The notes beneath the pieces were generated by a model. That model worked only from the letters and a program-made list of their open reading frames with translations, was not told the DNA's origin and ran no database searches. Source: DATARH01 sp036268075 (GTDB taxonomy: Bacteria; Pseudomonadota; Alphaproteobacteria; ATCC43930; CGMCC-115725). Taken from it: a stretch of DNA of 64,000 nt. Positions 32,069 through 41,100 of the stretch are shown here, piece after piece. The number at the start of each line of letters is the position of its first letter. Within the stretch, counting starts at the first letter, position 1. The stretch is taken from the NCBI GenBank assembly GCA_036268075.1, contig DATAUV010000077.1, positions 11,034-75,033 of the forward strand. The letters run 5' to 3'. The translations under genes and the position numbers were made by a program.

Positions 32069-32647
32069 CTAATTCTCGACGGTCTCGCCTTCCTCGTCGT
32101 AAACCGGCTCGGCGACCGGGCGAGGCTTTCCGCGCAGGCTGCGGGCGATCGCCTGGTCGAGGTCCTCGAGGCTGCACAGCCCGAGCCCGACCGGGTGGCG
32201 CGGCTTGATATTGGGGCTGTTCCAATGGGTGCGGTCGCGCACCGCGTTGATGGTGGGCTTGGTCGTGCCGATCAGCTTTGAGATCTGCGCGTCCGACAAT
32301 TCGGGGTGGCTGCGCAGCAGGTACATGATCGCGTCCGGCTTGTCCTGACGCTTGGCGATCGGGGTGTAGCGCGGCCCCCTGTGCTTGACGAATTGCTGCG
32401 GGATCGCCTGCGCCGACAGTTGCAGCCGCGCGTCGGGGTCGCCGGCGCAGCGCACCAGCTCCTCGGCCGTCGTCTGGCCGTTGGCGACGGGGTCGAGCCC
32501 CTGCATCTGGTTGGCGACCTCGCCATCGGCGATGGCCTGCACCTCGAGCGCGTGGAGTCCGCAAAAATCGGCGATCTGGTCGAAAGTGAGCGCGGTGTTC
32601 TCGACCAGCCAGACGGCGGTCGCCTTGGGCATCAATGGAGTGGGCAT
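32069..32647 (-). CDS. trcR: Cell-cycle transcriptional regulator TrcR (DUF1013)
   Basis: A 192-residue alphaproteobacterial protein of the DUF1013 family, annotated as cell-cycle regulator TrcR. Sequence signatures are MPKATAVWLVENTALTFDQI, ADFCGLHALEVQAIADGEVA and SDAQISKLIGTTKPTINAVR, the last a helix-turn-helix. The ATG at 32647 is preferred over an upstream TTG because family members start MPTPLMPKATA and GGGAAG stands at a suitable distance. It is divergent from the DUF1192 gene, an arrangement typical of alphaproteobacterial chromosomes. This gene is core, unlike the toxin-antitoxin pairs around it. Confidence 0.88.
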   Translation of the reverse strand: MPTPLMPKATAVWLVENTALTFDQIADFCGLHALEVQAIADGEVANQMQGLDPVANGQTTAEELVRCAGDPDARLQLSAQAIPQQFVKHRGPRYTPIAKRQDKPDAIMYLLRSHPELSDAQISKLIGTTKPTINAVRDRTHWNSPNIKPRHPVGLGLCSLEDLDQAIARSLRGKPRPVAEPVYDEEGETVEN

Positions 32648-32762
32648 AATGTTGCTTCCCAATCGAGCGGCGCGTCAGTTCGCGCCGCTGCACGCATTAT
32701 ATCATCCCCTCGATATAATGGCGGGTGGCCCCGGTGGGAAGCGGCGTGAGAGGAGGCGAGGG

Positions 32763-32945
32763 ATGGACGAAGAGGATTTGTTGCCGCAGCGGCAAAAGCC
32801 GAAGCCCCGCGACCTCACCCTGATGGGCGTCGCCGAGCTCGAGCATTACATCTCCGAGATGCGGGAAGAGATCGCTCGCGTGGAGGCCGAGATCGTCGAA
32901 AAGAAGAAGCATCGCGGCGGGGCGGAGGCGTTGTTTCGGCGATGA
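32763..32945 (+). CDS. DUF1192 family small protein
   Basis: A 60-residue acidic-to-basic coiled-coil protein: MDEEDLLPQRQKPKPRDLTL then MGVAELEHYISEMREEIARV and EAEIVEKKKHRGGAEALFRR. These are the DUF1192 hallmarks. The function is not known. It starts at ATG 32763 after GAGAGGAGGCGAGGG and is divergent from trcR, a conserved neighbourhood in alphaproteobacteria. FitAB follows directly. Confidence 0.88.
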   Translation: MDEEDLLPQRQKPKPRDLTLMGVAELEHYISEMREEIARVEAEIVEKKKHRGGAEALFRR

Positions 32946-32951
32946 GCGGTA

Positions 32952-32967
32952 TGATATCATGATATCA
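32952..32967. promoter_or_regulatory. Perfect palindrome, probable FitAB operator
   Basis: TGATATCATGATATCA is a perfect 16-bp palindrome made of two TGATATCA halves. It lies 28 bp before the fitA start and just after the DUF1192 stop. FitA-type ribbon-helix-helix antitoxins with their toxin repress their own promoter at such inverted repeats. Confidence 0.6.
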
Positions 32968-32995
32968 GGACATGTCATATTTTGAGGAAAGCCGC

Positions 32996-33244
32996 ATGGC
33001 GCAGCTCCTAGTGCGTAATTTGGAGGACGATGTGAAGGTCCGGCTGGCGGATCGCGCACGCAAGCACGGGATGAGTCTTGAGGAGTGGGTGCGCGACATC
33101 CTGCGCGATGCAGCGGTCGATCGTCGCCCCTCAGGCGGGCTGGGCAGCGAAATCGCGGCGAGGTTCCGCGGTCACGGCTTTAAAAAGGGCGAAATTCAGG
33201 AGCTGCGAGGCTTTACGATCAAGCCGGCTGATTTCGGCGAATGA
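32996..33244 (+). CDS. fitA: FitA-like ribbon-helix-helix antitoxin
   Basis: An 82-residue antitoxin. The N-terminal ribbon-helix-helix reads MAQLLVRNLEDDVKVRLADR and RKHGMSLEEWVRDILRDA; the C-terminal tail (GEIQELRGFTIKPADFGE) should wrap the toxin's active site. The ATG at 32996 follows GAGGAAAGCCGC; an in-frame ATG at 32972 is less likely because FitA proteins begin MAQLLVRNL. It overlaps fitB by ATGA. It probably binds the palindrome at 32952-32967. Confidence 0.88.
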   Translation: MAQLLVRNLEDDVKVRLADRARKHGMSLEEWVRDILRDAAVDRRPSGGLGSEIAARFRGHGFKKGEIQELRGFTIKPADFGE

Positions 33245-33660
33245 TCGTTCTCGATACCGACGTGCTGTCGGAGGCGATGCGCGCCGATCCGTCGCCTGAA
33301 TTCGCGGCGTGGTTTGACCGGCAGCCGCGCCTGGCGGTTTGGACGACGGCAGTGTCCCTGCTCGAAATTCGGTTCGGGATCGAGCGGCTGCCTGCTGGCC
33401 GTCGGCGCAGCGCCTTGACCATGTCGCTTGAGCAGGTGCTTGTCCTCGACATCGAAGGTCGCGTTCTGCCATTCGATGCCGATGCGGCCACCGAAACGGC
33501 GGTCTTGATGGCAGAACGTCAGCGCGCCGGACGGTCGGGCGACCTCCGCGACTCAATGATCGCCGGGATCGCGGTCGCGCATCGCGCCACCGTCGCGACA
33601 CGCAACACCCGCCACTTCGCCGATCTGCCCGTACCGGTCGTCGACCCCTGGGCCGCCTGA
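33241..33660 (+). CDS. fitB: FitB/VapC-like PIN-domain toxin ribonuclease
   Basis: A 139-residue PIN ribonuclease. Acidic active-site residues lie in MIVLDTDVLSEAMR (Asp5 and near), SLLEIRFGIERLPAGRRR (Glu), and RSGDLRDSMIAGIA (Asp). The FGIERLPAGRRR stretch is typical of the FitB subgroup. It starts inside the fitA stop (ATGA), so antitoxin and toxin are coupled. VapC-type enzymes usually cut tRNA or rRNA; the target here is unknown. It is convergent with the epimerase gene, with only 3 bp between stops. Confidence 0.88.
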   Translation: MIVLDTDVLSEAMRADPSPEFAAWFDRQPRLAVWTTAVSLLEIRFGIERLPAGRRRSALTMSLEQVLVLDIEGRVLPFDADAATETAVLMAERQRAGRSGDLRDSMIAGIAVAHRATVATRNTRHFADLPVPVVDPWAA

Positions 33661-33663
33661 AGC

Positions 33664-34605
33664 CTACCGATCGGTAAGCGGCGGCAGGCCCTGTTCCTGG
33701 CGCACCTCGTTGATGATCTGGAGCACGCGCTCGCGGTAGGGGCGGAACTGGATGCCGAATTCCGAGACGACGCGGCTGTTGTCGATCATGAAGTTGCCCG
33801 AGAGCTGCCGCCCGCCGGTCTCGTGATCGAAGGTGATCTGCGCGTCGGGGATGAATTCGCGGACGATGTCGGCGATGTCGCCGAGGCTGATGGTCTGGCC
33901 GCCGGTGTTGTAGACCGCGTGCTCGGGCTTATCCTTCATCGTGACGCGGGCGAAGATCTCGGCGATCTCGTCGACATGGACGGGGGAGCGCATCGAATCC
34001 CTGTACGGCATGTTGACCGGCTGGCCGCGCGCCGGGCGGGTGACGATAAAGACGTGGTCGACCGAGCCGAAGATCTTGTCCGGGCCGGTGACGTTGGCCG
34101 GGCGGATCGTCGTGATCTCCATCCCATGCTTCTCGCGGTAATCCTGCGCCTGCCACTCGTTGAAGATTTTGTGCGAGGCGTACTGTACGTGGCCGTAGCG
34201 GTAATCGGTCTCGTCGACCAGCCGCTCGCCGTAATTCTTCTGCTCGCCCGAGACCGCGACCGAGCTCGCGTAGATCACCCGGTTGCACCCGGCGAGCCGC
34301 GAGGCCTCGAACACGTTGTCCATGCCGAGCACGTTGAGCTTGAACGCGACGCGCGGCGGCAAGTCGCTGCCGATATAGTAGGCGAGGTTGACGACCCGGT
34401 CGGGCTTCGCCTCGGTGATCCGCGCCATGACGTCGTCGAACTGGCTGACATCGCCGCGCACCACCCGCACCTGCTTGCCGAGCGCCGAGTAGTCGGCAGT
34501 CTGCGGGGCGATGTCCATGACGACGATCTCCTCGCCGCGCTGGGCCAGAAGCGGGATCAGGCGCCGGCCGATAAAGCCGGTGCCGCCGGCGACGAAGGTG
34601 GTCAT
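33664..34605 (-). CDS. NAD-dependent epimerase/dehydratase (extended SDR)
   Basis: A 313-residue extended short-chain dehydrogenase. The Rossmann motif is TFVAGGTGFIGRRLIPLLAQ. The catalytic triad is carried by IYASSVAVSG and YGHVQYASHKIFNEW (Tyr-x3-Lys appears as YASHK). A substrate domain includes IRPANVTGPDKIFG and MPYRDSMRSPVHVDEIAEIF. It resembles nucleoside-diphosphate-sugar epimerases, but no sugar cluster is present, so it could also act on another small molecule. The vapC gene lies 31 bp upstream on the same strand. Confidence 0.85.
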   Translation of the reverse strand: MTTFVAGGTGFIGRRLIPLLAQRGEEIVVMDIAPQTADYSALGKQVRVVRGDVSQFDDVMARITEAKPDRVVNLAYYIGSDLPPRVAFKLNVLGMDNVFEASRLAGCNRVIYASSVAVSGEQKNYGERLVDETDYRYGHVQYASHKIFNEWQAQDYREKHGMEITTIRPANVTGPDKIFGSVDHVFIVTRPARGQPVNMPYRDSMRSPVHVDEIAEIFARVTMKDKPEHAVYNTGGQTISLGDIADIVREFIPDAQITFDHETGGRQLSGNFMIDNSRVVSEFGIQFRPYRERVLQIINEVRQEQGLPPLTDR

Positions 34606-34636
34606 GGGGCTTCCTCCCGAATGGACTTGAGGGAGG

Positions 34637-35032
34637 TTAGGCTTCCCAGTCTTCGATCCGCAAGCCCGATACGCGCGAGAATTCGCGGGTGTTGTGGGTG
34701 ACGAGGATCAGGTCGCGGGCCAGGGCCTGGCCGGCGATGAGGACATCGTAAGGGCCGATCGGCGTCCCCCGTGCGGCAAGCTCGGCGCGGACGACGCCTG
34801 CTCGGCGGGCATCGTCGCCGCCAAAATCCAGCATCGGAAACACCATCGCGTCGAACACCGCAACGTTTAAGGCGGCTCTCCGGCTTTTGAAGGCTCCGTA
34901 ATAGATTTCGTGGGCGACGATGGACGAGATGCCGATGTCGTCCGAGCGCTCGTGGCGTACGCGCCGCGCGATCTGTGAAGTCGGATAATTGACTAACGTG
35001 ATGACCGCATTCGAATCGAGCAGGAACCGCAT
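34637..35032 (-). CDS. vapC: VapC PIN-domain toxin
   Basis: A 131-residue PIN ribonuclease. Acidic residues sit in MRFLLDSNAVITLVN (Asp6), SSIVAHEIYYGAFKSRR (Glu) and IGPYDVLIAGQALARDLILV (Asp), and NTREFSRVSGLRIEDW closes the fold. It follows its antitoxin with a one-base overlap (TGATG). Its sequence is unlike FitB 1 kb away, so the modules are independent. The target RNA is unknown. Confidence 0.88.
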   Translation of the reverse strand: MRFLLDSNAVITLVNYPTSQIARRVRHERSDDIGISSIVAHEIYYGAFKSRRAALNVAVFDAMVFPMLDFGGDDARRAGVVRAELAARGTPIGPYDVLIAGQALARDLILVTHNTREFSRVSGLRIEDWEA

Positions 35033-35277
35033 CAGCGGAACAGTTTGTCGAGTTCCGGGCGCTCCTGCTGAGGGACGGGCTCATTAACGGCTGCGATCAT
35101 GTCGTCGTCAAATTTGCCGGGAAGGTTATCCAGCCACGCCCATTCGTCTGCGACCGGTTCGAGGATCACCGTGTTGCCCTGTTTTCGGATGCGGACTTCC
35201 TTGCCCTGGAAGCGGAATTCCTTAGGCAGACGTACTGCCTGAGAGCGGCCGGACCAGAACAGTTTTGCGGTTGCCAT
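35032..35277 (-). CDS. vapB: VapB antitoxin (AbrB/MazE-type swapped hairpin)
   Basis: An 81-residue antitoxin. The AbrB-like DNA-binding part is MATAKLFWSGRSQAVRLPKE followed by FRFQGKEVRIRKQGNTVILE; the tail (DEWAWLDNLPGKFDDDM) is acidic and should bind the toxin. The ATG at 35277 follows GGAGGTACACG, so the 31 codons of open frame upstream are probably untranslated. The A+T-rich stretch just upstream (near 35290-35320) likely holds the promoter and operator. Confidence 0.87.
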   Translation of the reverse strand: MATAKLFWSGRSQAVRLPKEFRFQGKEVRIRKQGNTVILEPVADEWAWLDNLPGKFDDDMIAAVNEPVPQQERPELDKLFR

Positions 35278-35391
35278 CGTGTACCTCCATGCTAGATACC
35301 GATGATATATAGCAGAGTAATCCGAGCCCGCAACCGCTGGCTGCCGCTCAGGCCCGCGCGATCTCCGCATCGTAATTCTTTTGGCGATTCC

Positions 35392-37080
35392 TCAATGCTT
35401 CGCGGCGGCGGCGCTCTTTGGGTTGAGGCTCTGGATATGCCCGCTTTCGGTGCCGGCGGTGGGGTCGATGACCGCGTTGATGAGGGCGGGCTTGCCGGAG
35501 GCGAGGGCTTCGGTGAGGGCCGCCGTCAGGCTCGGCGTGTCGGTGCAGTGGTAGCCTTTGCCGCCGAACGCCTCGATGATCTTTTCGTAGCGCGCGTCGC
35601 GCAGGAGCCCCGTCGGTGTATAGGCTGTGCCGGCCGGGTCGCCGCGATAGACGCCGTTATTGTTGAAGATGATCGTCGTCACCGGCAGGTCGTAGCGGCA
35701 GATGGTCTCGATCTCCATCCCGCTGAAGCCGAAGGCGCTGTCGCCCTCGATCGCGACGACCGGCTTGCCCGTCGTCGCGGCGGCGCCGACCGCATAGCCC
35801 ATGCCGATCCCCATCACCCCCCAGGTGCCGCTGTCGAGGCGGTGGCGGGGTTTGTCCATGTCGATGATGTTGCGGCCGAAATCGAGCGTGTTGGCGCCCT
35901 CGTTGACGATATAGACGTCGGGCTGGGTCGCGAGCGCGTTGCGCACCGCGCGCAGGGCCGACGAGAAATTCATCGGGCTCGGGTCGGCGTTGAGCCGGGC
36001 GGCCATGCGCTCGACGTTCTGCTGCTTGCGCTTGCCGATCTCCTCGATCCACGCCGCCGACGGCTTGACCTGGCCCTTGAGGCCGGCGTTGAGCGCGGCG
36101 AACACCGATTTGATGTCGCCGACGACCGGTGCGGCGATGGCGCGGTTGCTGTCCATCTCGGTCGCCGCGATGTCGATCTGCACGAATTTGGTGTTCGGCG
36201 ACCACAGCGGCGCCCGGCCGTGGCTCAGGAGCCAGTTGAGCCGCGCCCCGGCCAGCACCACCACATCGGCCTGGCCGATCGCGAACGAGCGGGCGGCGGC
36301 GGCGGATTGCGGGTGGTCGTCGGGCAGGAGGCCCTTGGCCATCGACATCGGCAGGAACGGGATGCCGGTGGTTTCGAGGAACGCGCGGATTTCCCGGTCG
36401 GCGCGGGCATAGGCGGCGCCCTTGCCGAGGATCACCAACGGCTTTTGCGCCGAGGCCAAAAGGTCGAGAGCGCGGGCGACCGAGTCCGGCGCGGGCGGCG
36501 AGGCGGGGCAGGGGTCGACCACCTTGACCAACGACTTGCGGCCCGCCTCGGCGTCGATCGCTGAGCCGAGCACCTCGGCGGTGAGGTCGAGATAGACGCC
36601 GCCGGGACGTCCCGAGACGGCGGCGCGGATCGCGCGGGCGAGGCCGATGCCGATATCCTGCGGGCGATTGACGCGGTAGGCGGCCTTGCAATGCGGCCGG
36701 GCGACGGCGAGCTGATCCATCTCCTCGTAGTCGCCCTGCTCGAGATCGACGGTCGAGCGGTCGCTCGACCCGCTGATGAGGATCATCGGAAAGCAGTTGA
36801 CCGTCGCGTTGGCGAGCCCGACCACGCCGTTGAGAAAGCCCGGCGCCGAGACGGTCATGCAGATGCCGGGCTTCGCGGTCAGATATCCGGCGATCGCCGC
36901 CGCGTTCGCGGCCGACTGCTCGTGCCGAAAGCCGAGGTAGCGGATGCCCTCGTTCTGCGCGAGCCGCAAGAGATCGGTGATCGGGATGCCGGCCACGCCA
37001 TAGATCGTGTCGACCCCGTTCAGCTTGAGCGCCTCCACGACAAGGTGAAAGCCGTCGGTCATTTCCGCTGCGTCGCTCAT
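35392..37080 (-). CDS. oxc: Oxalyl-CoA decarboxylase
   Basis: A 562-residue thiamine-diphosphate enzyme that turns oxalyl-CoA into formyl-CoA and CO2. It matches the Oxalobacter enzyme throughout: GVAGIPITDLLRLAQNEGIR, GFRHEQSAANAAAIAGYLTA with the catalytic Glu54, MTVSAPGFLNGVVGLANATV, and LEQGDYEEMDQLAVARPHCK. The cofactor motif is IEGDSAFGFSGMEIETICRY through NNNG. Its partner frc is 10 kb away at 46819. The gene stands alone, divergent from the MEDS-domain gene across a 390-bp spacer that holds a palindrome. A second ATG at residue 7 (MTDGFHLV) is also possible. Confidence 0.95.
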   Translation of the reverse strand: MSDAAEMTDGFHLVVEALKLNGVDTIYGVAGIPITDLLRLAQNEGIRYLGFRHEQSAANAAAIAGYLTAKPGICMTVSAPGFLNGVVGLANATVNCFPMILISGSSDRSTVDLEQGDYEEMDQLAVARPHCKAAYRVNRPQDIGIGLARAIRAAVSGRPGGVYLDLTAEVLGSAIDAEAGRKSLVKVVDPCPASPPAPDSVARALDLLASAQKPLVILGKGAAYARADREIRAFLETTGIPFLPMSMAKGLLPDDHPQSAAAARSFAIGQADVVVLAGARLNWLLSHGRAPLWSPNTKFVQIDIAATEMDSNRAIAAPVVGDIKSVFAALNAGLKGQVKPSAAWIEEIGKRKQQNVERMAARLNADPSPMNFSSALRAVRNALATQPDVYIVNEGANTLDFGRNIIDMDKPRHRLDSGTWGVMGIGMGYAVGAAATTGKPVVAIEGDSAFGFSGMEIETICRYDLPVTTIIFNNNGVYRGDPAGTAYTPTGLLRDARYEKIIEAFGGKGYHCTDTPSLTAALTEALASGKPALINAVIDPTAGTESGHIQSLNPKSAAAAKH

Positions 37081-37470
37081 ATCGGTCCCCGTCTCCTAGG
37101 TCGGGGAGGGTCTAGCGAGGGTTTGCCCCAGCCGTCAACCAAAGTCGCGCCCCGGTCAGCGCCAGCACCCGCGCCGCCAGCCGACCTTTCCGCATTGAGC
37201 CGGATGGTCTCCAAACAGGCGACGCCCGAACATCACGATGTTCGGCACGTGCTACCATCATCGATCGGATGAACTTTCGGCCGGTCAGGGCCGAACCGCG
37301 AGACCACTGATCGTCGCTCACCGAACGCGTCTCGCGGGAAAATAAAAGATGGCGCCGAAACCGCCGGCGTGGCGTTATTGCCTTGGTGGCTGGCATTGGG
37401 TGTCGCGACTACCGGAGTGGAGGGGCGGCGGCGCTGCGTGAGACGCGTTGCCGTCGGGTGCGAGGAAAAT
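37081..37470. other. Divergent spacer between oxc and the MEDS-domain gene
   Basis: The 390-bp spacer holds no convincing gene. It contains a palindrome at 37226-37245 and a G+C-rich right half. Promoters for both divergent genes should lie here, but no consensus boxes could be assigned. Confidence 0.5.
37226..37245. promoter_or_regulatory. Inverted repeat, candidate operator between oxc and the MEDS gene
   Basis: CCGAACATC and GATGTTCGG are exact 9-bp complementary arms separated by AC. It lies 146 bp before oxc and 226 bp before the MEDS gene. There is no T-run, so a terminator is unlikely. Confidence 0.45.
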
Positions 37471-38037
37471 ATGGGGCAGTCGGATGTAAACGCCTTTTGG
37501 GCGGAACTGAGTGCTTGCGAACACTTCGTCCAGATCTACGAAAACGACAACGAATTCCTGAACACGCTGTCTGAGTTCATCTTCGGCGGGCTCGACGCCG
37601 GCGATGCGGCGGTGGTGATCACGACCCCGGGGCATCGCGCGGGGCTTCAGCAACGGCTGGCCGCGAGGGGCATCGACGTCGCCGCCGCGCGCCTCGACGA
37701 CCGCTATATCGAACTCGACGCGGAAGAGACGCTGGCCCGGTTCATGGTCAACGGCTGGCCGGACGACGAGCTTTTCGAGTCGGTGATCCAAGGAATATTG
37801 CGGCAGGCGCGCGGCCTCAAGCGCCGCAAGGTGCTGGCGTTCGGCGAGATGGTCGCCCTGCTGTGGGCCAACGGCCATTCGGGCGCGACGGTGCGGCTCG
37901 AATTCCTGTGGCAGCGCCTCTGTGAGAAAAAGCTGTTCCAGCTATTCTGCGCCTACCCGAAGATCGGCTTCACCGAAGACCCCGCGGAATCGATCGCCCG
38001 GGTCTGCCAGATGCACTCGAAGGTGCTGAGCGCGTAG
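37471..38037 (+). CDS. MEDS-domain (DcmR-type sensory) protein
   Basis: A 188-residue protein consisting almost only of a MEDS domain (methanogen/methylotroph DcmR sensory domain). Recognisable parts are CEHFVQIYENDNEFLNTLSE, FIFGGLDAGDAAVVITTPGH, QQRLAARGIDVAAARLDDRY and LAFGEMVALLWANGHSGATV. In other proteins this domain precedes helix-turn-helix or kinase modules and is thought to sense small organic compounds; here no output domain exists, so it must work with a partner. The ATG at 37471 follows GAGGAAAAT. It is divergent from oxc. Confidence 0.85.
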   Translation: MGQSDVNAFWAELSACEHFVQIYENDNEFLNTLSEFIFGGLDAGDAAVVITTPGHRAGLQQRLAARGIDVAAARLDDRYIELDAEETLARFMVNGWPDDELFESVIQGILRQARGLKRRKVLAFGEMVALLWANGHSGATVRLEFLWQRLCEKKLFQLFCAYPKIGFTEDPAESIARVCQMHSKVLSA

Positions 38038-38170
38038 TCTGCGGACAATTTTCCTGCGGTCGTGCAAGTAACACGCACTACCCCATGCCGCTCCATTGCT
38101 AGGGAATGCGCACCTAGCTTGACGTGACGCGCAAAAGGCTTCCAGCCTTCGCCCCCGGGGGAGGGTGAGG

Positions 38171-41100
38171 ATGCTGGATTCGGCCATAGACGCCTTTATC
38201 GAGCGCTGGGAGCGGTCAGCGGGCGCCGAGCGGGCCAACTATGCCCTCTTTATCACCGAACTGTGCGAGGTATTGGGCGTTCCGCACCCGGACCCCACGA
38301 CGGATGATCCCGAGCAAGATAATTATGTGTTCGAGCGGCGAGTGCTGTTTCGCAACCACGACGGCACCACCAGCCACGGCTTTATCGATTTATATCGAAA
38401 GGAATGCTTTGTCCTGGAGACGAAGCAGGGGGTTGCCGAAAAGCAGGGTAAGACGCTGCTTGAGGAAGCCGGGCTACAGGCGGTGCAGCGCCGGCGCGGT
38501 CACGGGGTGAGGGGCAGCGGTGCGTGGGATACCGCGATGGCTCGGGCGCGAGGGCAAGCCGAGCAATACGCGAAGGCATTGCCCGAATGGCCGCCGTTTC
38601 TCGTCGTCATCGATGTCGGATACAGCATCGAGCTCTACGCCGATTTCACTCGAACCGGAAAACATTACCCGCAATTCCCCGACGCCACCGGCTTTCGCAT
38701 TCTCCTGCCGGATTTGGTCCGGCCTGAAATCCGCGAGCGTCTGCGCGCCGTCTGGACCGATCCGTGGTGCCTCGACCCGAGCGCCCATGCCGCGAGGGTG
38801 ACGCGCGACGTTGCCGCCCGGCTCGCACTACTCGGCCGCAGCCTTGAGACCGACGGCCATAACGCCGAGCGCGTCGCGACGTTTCTGATGCGCTGCCTGT
38901 TCACGATGTTCGCCCAGAATATCGGGCTCCTCCCGGAGGACAGTTTTCTGCGCCTGCTGCGGGAAGTGCGGGGGCATCCCCAGCATTTTCGCCAGACGAT
39001 GGAGGGCCTGTGGCGCAGCATGGACAGCGGTGGGTTCTGCCCGGCGTTGAGCCAGGACGTGCTGCGGTTCAACGGCGGCCTGTTCCAGAACAGTGCTGCG
39101 ATCGCCCTCAATGGCGAACAATTGGAGCTGCTGACCAAGGCGGCCGAATCCAACTGGTCCGAGGTAGAGCCCGCGATATTCGGGACGCTGCTGGAACGCG
39201 CGCTCGACCCGCTTGAGCGAGAGCGGCTTGGCGCGCATTTCACGCCGCGCGCCTATGTCGAGCGGCTGGTGCTGCCGACAGTCGTCGAGCCCCTCCGCGC
39301 CGATTGGGAGGCCGCAAAGGCTGCCGCCGTCCAGCTCGCCGACGCGGGCGACGGGGACGGCGCGATAGCGGAGGTGCAGCGGTTTCATCGGGCGCTCTGC
39401 GCGGTGACGATCCTCGATCCCGCCTGCGGCTCGGGCAATTTTCTCTATGTCGCGCTGGAGCATCTGAAACGGCTGGAGGGCGAGGTCATCGACGTGCTCA
39501 ACGGCCTCGGCGCGGACCCGACCCTGGCGTTGGCGGGGCATACGGTCGATCCGCATCAACTACGCGGCATCGAACTGAACCCCCGTGCCGCCGCGATTAC
39601 CGAGCTGGTGCTGTGGATCGGCTATCTGCAATGGCATTTTCGGACCCGCGGCCGGGCGATGCCGGCGGAGCCGGTGTTACAAAATTTTCGCAATATCGAG
39701 CACCGCGACGCGATCTTGGCTTGGCGGCGCGAGGAGATCGTGAGGGGGCCGGACCGCAAGCCGCTCACACGCTGGGACGGCCGCACCAAGAAGCGCCATC
39801 CCGCGACCGGGGAACTCGTACCCGACGAGGAGGCGCGGGTCGCGGTGACGCGTCTTGTCGAGCCGCAGGCGGCGAAGTGGCCGAAGGCGGATTTTATCGT
39901 CGGCAATCCGCCGTTTATCGGCGGCAAGGATTTGCGGGCCGTTCTTGGCGAGGGTTATGCCGAGGCCTTGTGGGGGACGTATCGCCAAGTGCCGCGTGCG
40001 GCGGATTACGTGATGTACTGGTGGCACCGCGCGGCACAGGAGGTAACCGCCGGCCCCACCCGGCGCTTTGGGTTCATCACCACCAACAGCCTGCCTCAGG
40101 CGTTCAACCGCCGCGTCGTGAAGGCGCATCTCGACCGCGCCGAAGGCATCTCGCTGATCTTTGCGATCCCCAACCATCCGTGGGTCGACGCGACGGGCGC
40201 GGCGGCTGTCAGGATTGCGATGACAGTCGGAGCAAAGGGGCGGGAACAGGTAGGGCGCCTGCTCGAAGTATCAACCGAAACCCCGACGGAGGAAGGCGAA
40301 GCCCAGGTCGAGCTTCGCGAGCGCAGCGGTGTCATCCACGCCGACCTGCGGATCGGCGCCGACCTAACTAAGGCGCTGCCGCTGCGGGCGAACGGAGGGC
40401 TATGTTCGCCAGGCGTAAAGCTGCACGGCTCGGGGTTTATCGTGACACCGCAACAGGCAGAGGCGTTGGGGCTCGGACGGGTCGCCGGCCTTGAAAGGCA
40501 TATACGCCCGTATCTGAACGGCAGAGACCTGACGGGACACAGTCGGGGAGTGATGTTGATCGACCTACTCGGACTCAGCGAAAGCGAAATTCTTCAGCAG
40601 TTCCCTGAGGTCTATCAGTGGGTGCTTGAGCGTGTGAAGCCCGGTCGCGCGGCGAATGCCGGCCGTTCGGCTGACGCAGATCAATACGCGAATAGTTGGT
40701 GGATATTTGGAAAGCCGCGGCCTGAATTGCGAAAGGCGCTCTCTGGATTGGACCGGTACATCGCAACCGTCGAAACCGCGAAACATAGGCCTTTCGTCTT
40801 CCTCCAAGGTCGAATCTTGGCCGACAACATGATCATATGTCTCGCCCATGCGGACGGTTTTGTGCTTGGCGTTTTGTCCAGCCGCGTCCACGTGTCTTGG
40901 GCGATCGCGGCTGGTGGAAGGCAAGGTGTCGGAGACGATCCGCGCTACAATAAAACTCTTTGTTTCGACCCCTTCCCATTCCCCGATTGCAGCGAGGTTC
41001 AGCGCGGGGCAATAGGTGCGATCGCCGAGGAGCTGGATGCGCTGCGCAAGGCACGGTTGCTGCTGCATCCGGATTTGACGCTGACCGGGCTCTACAACGT

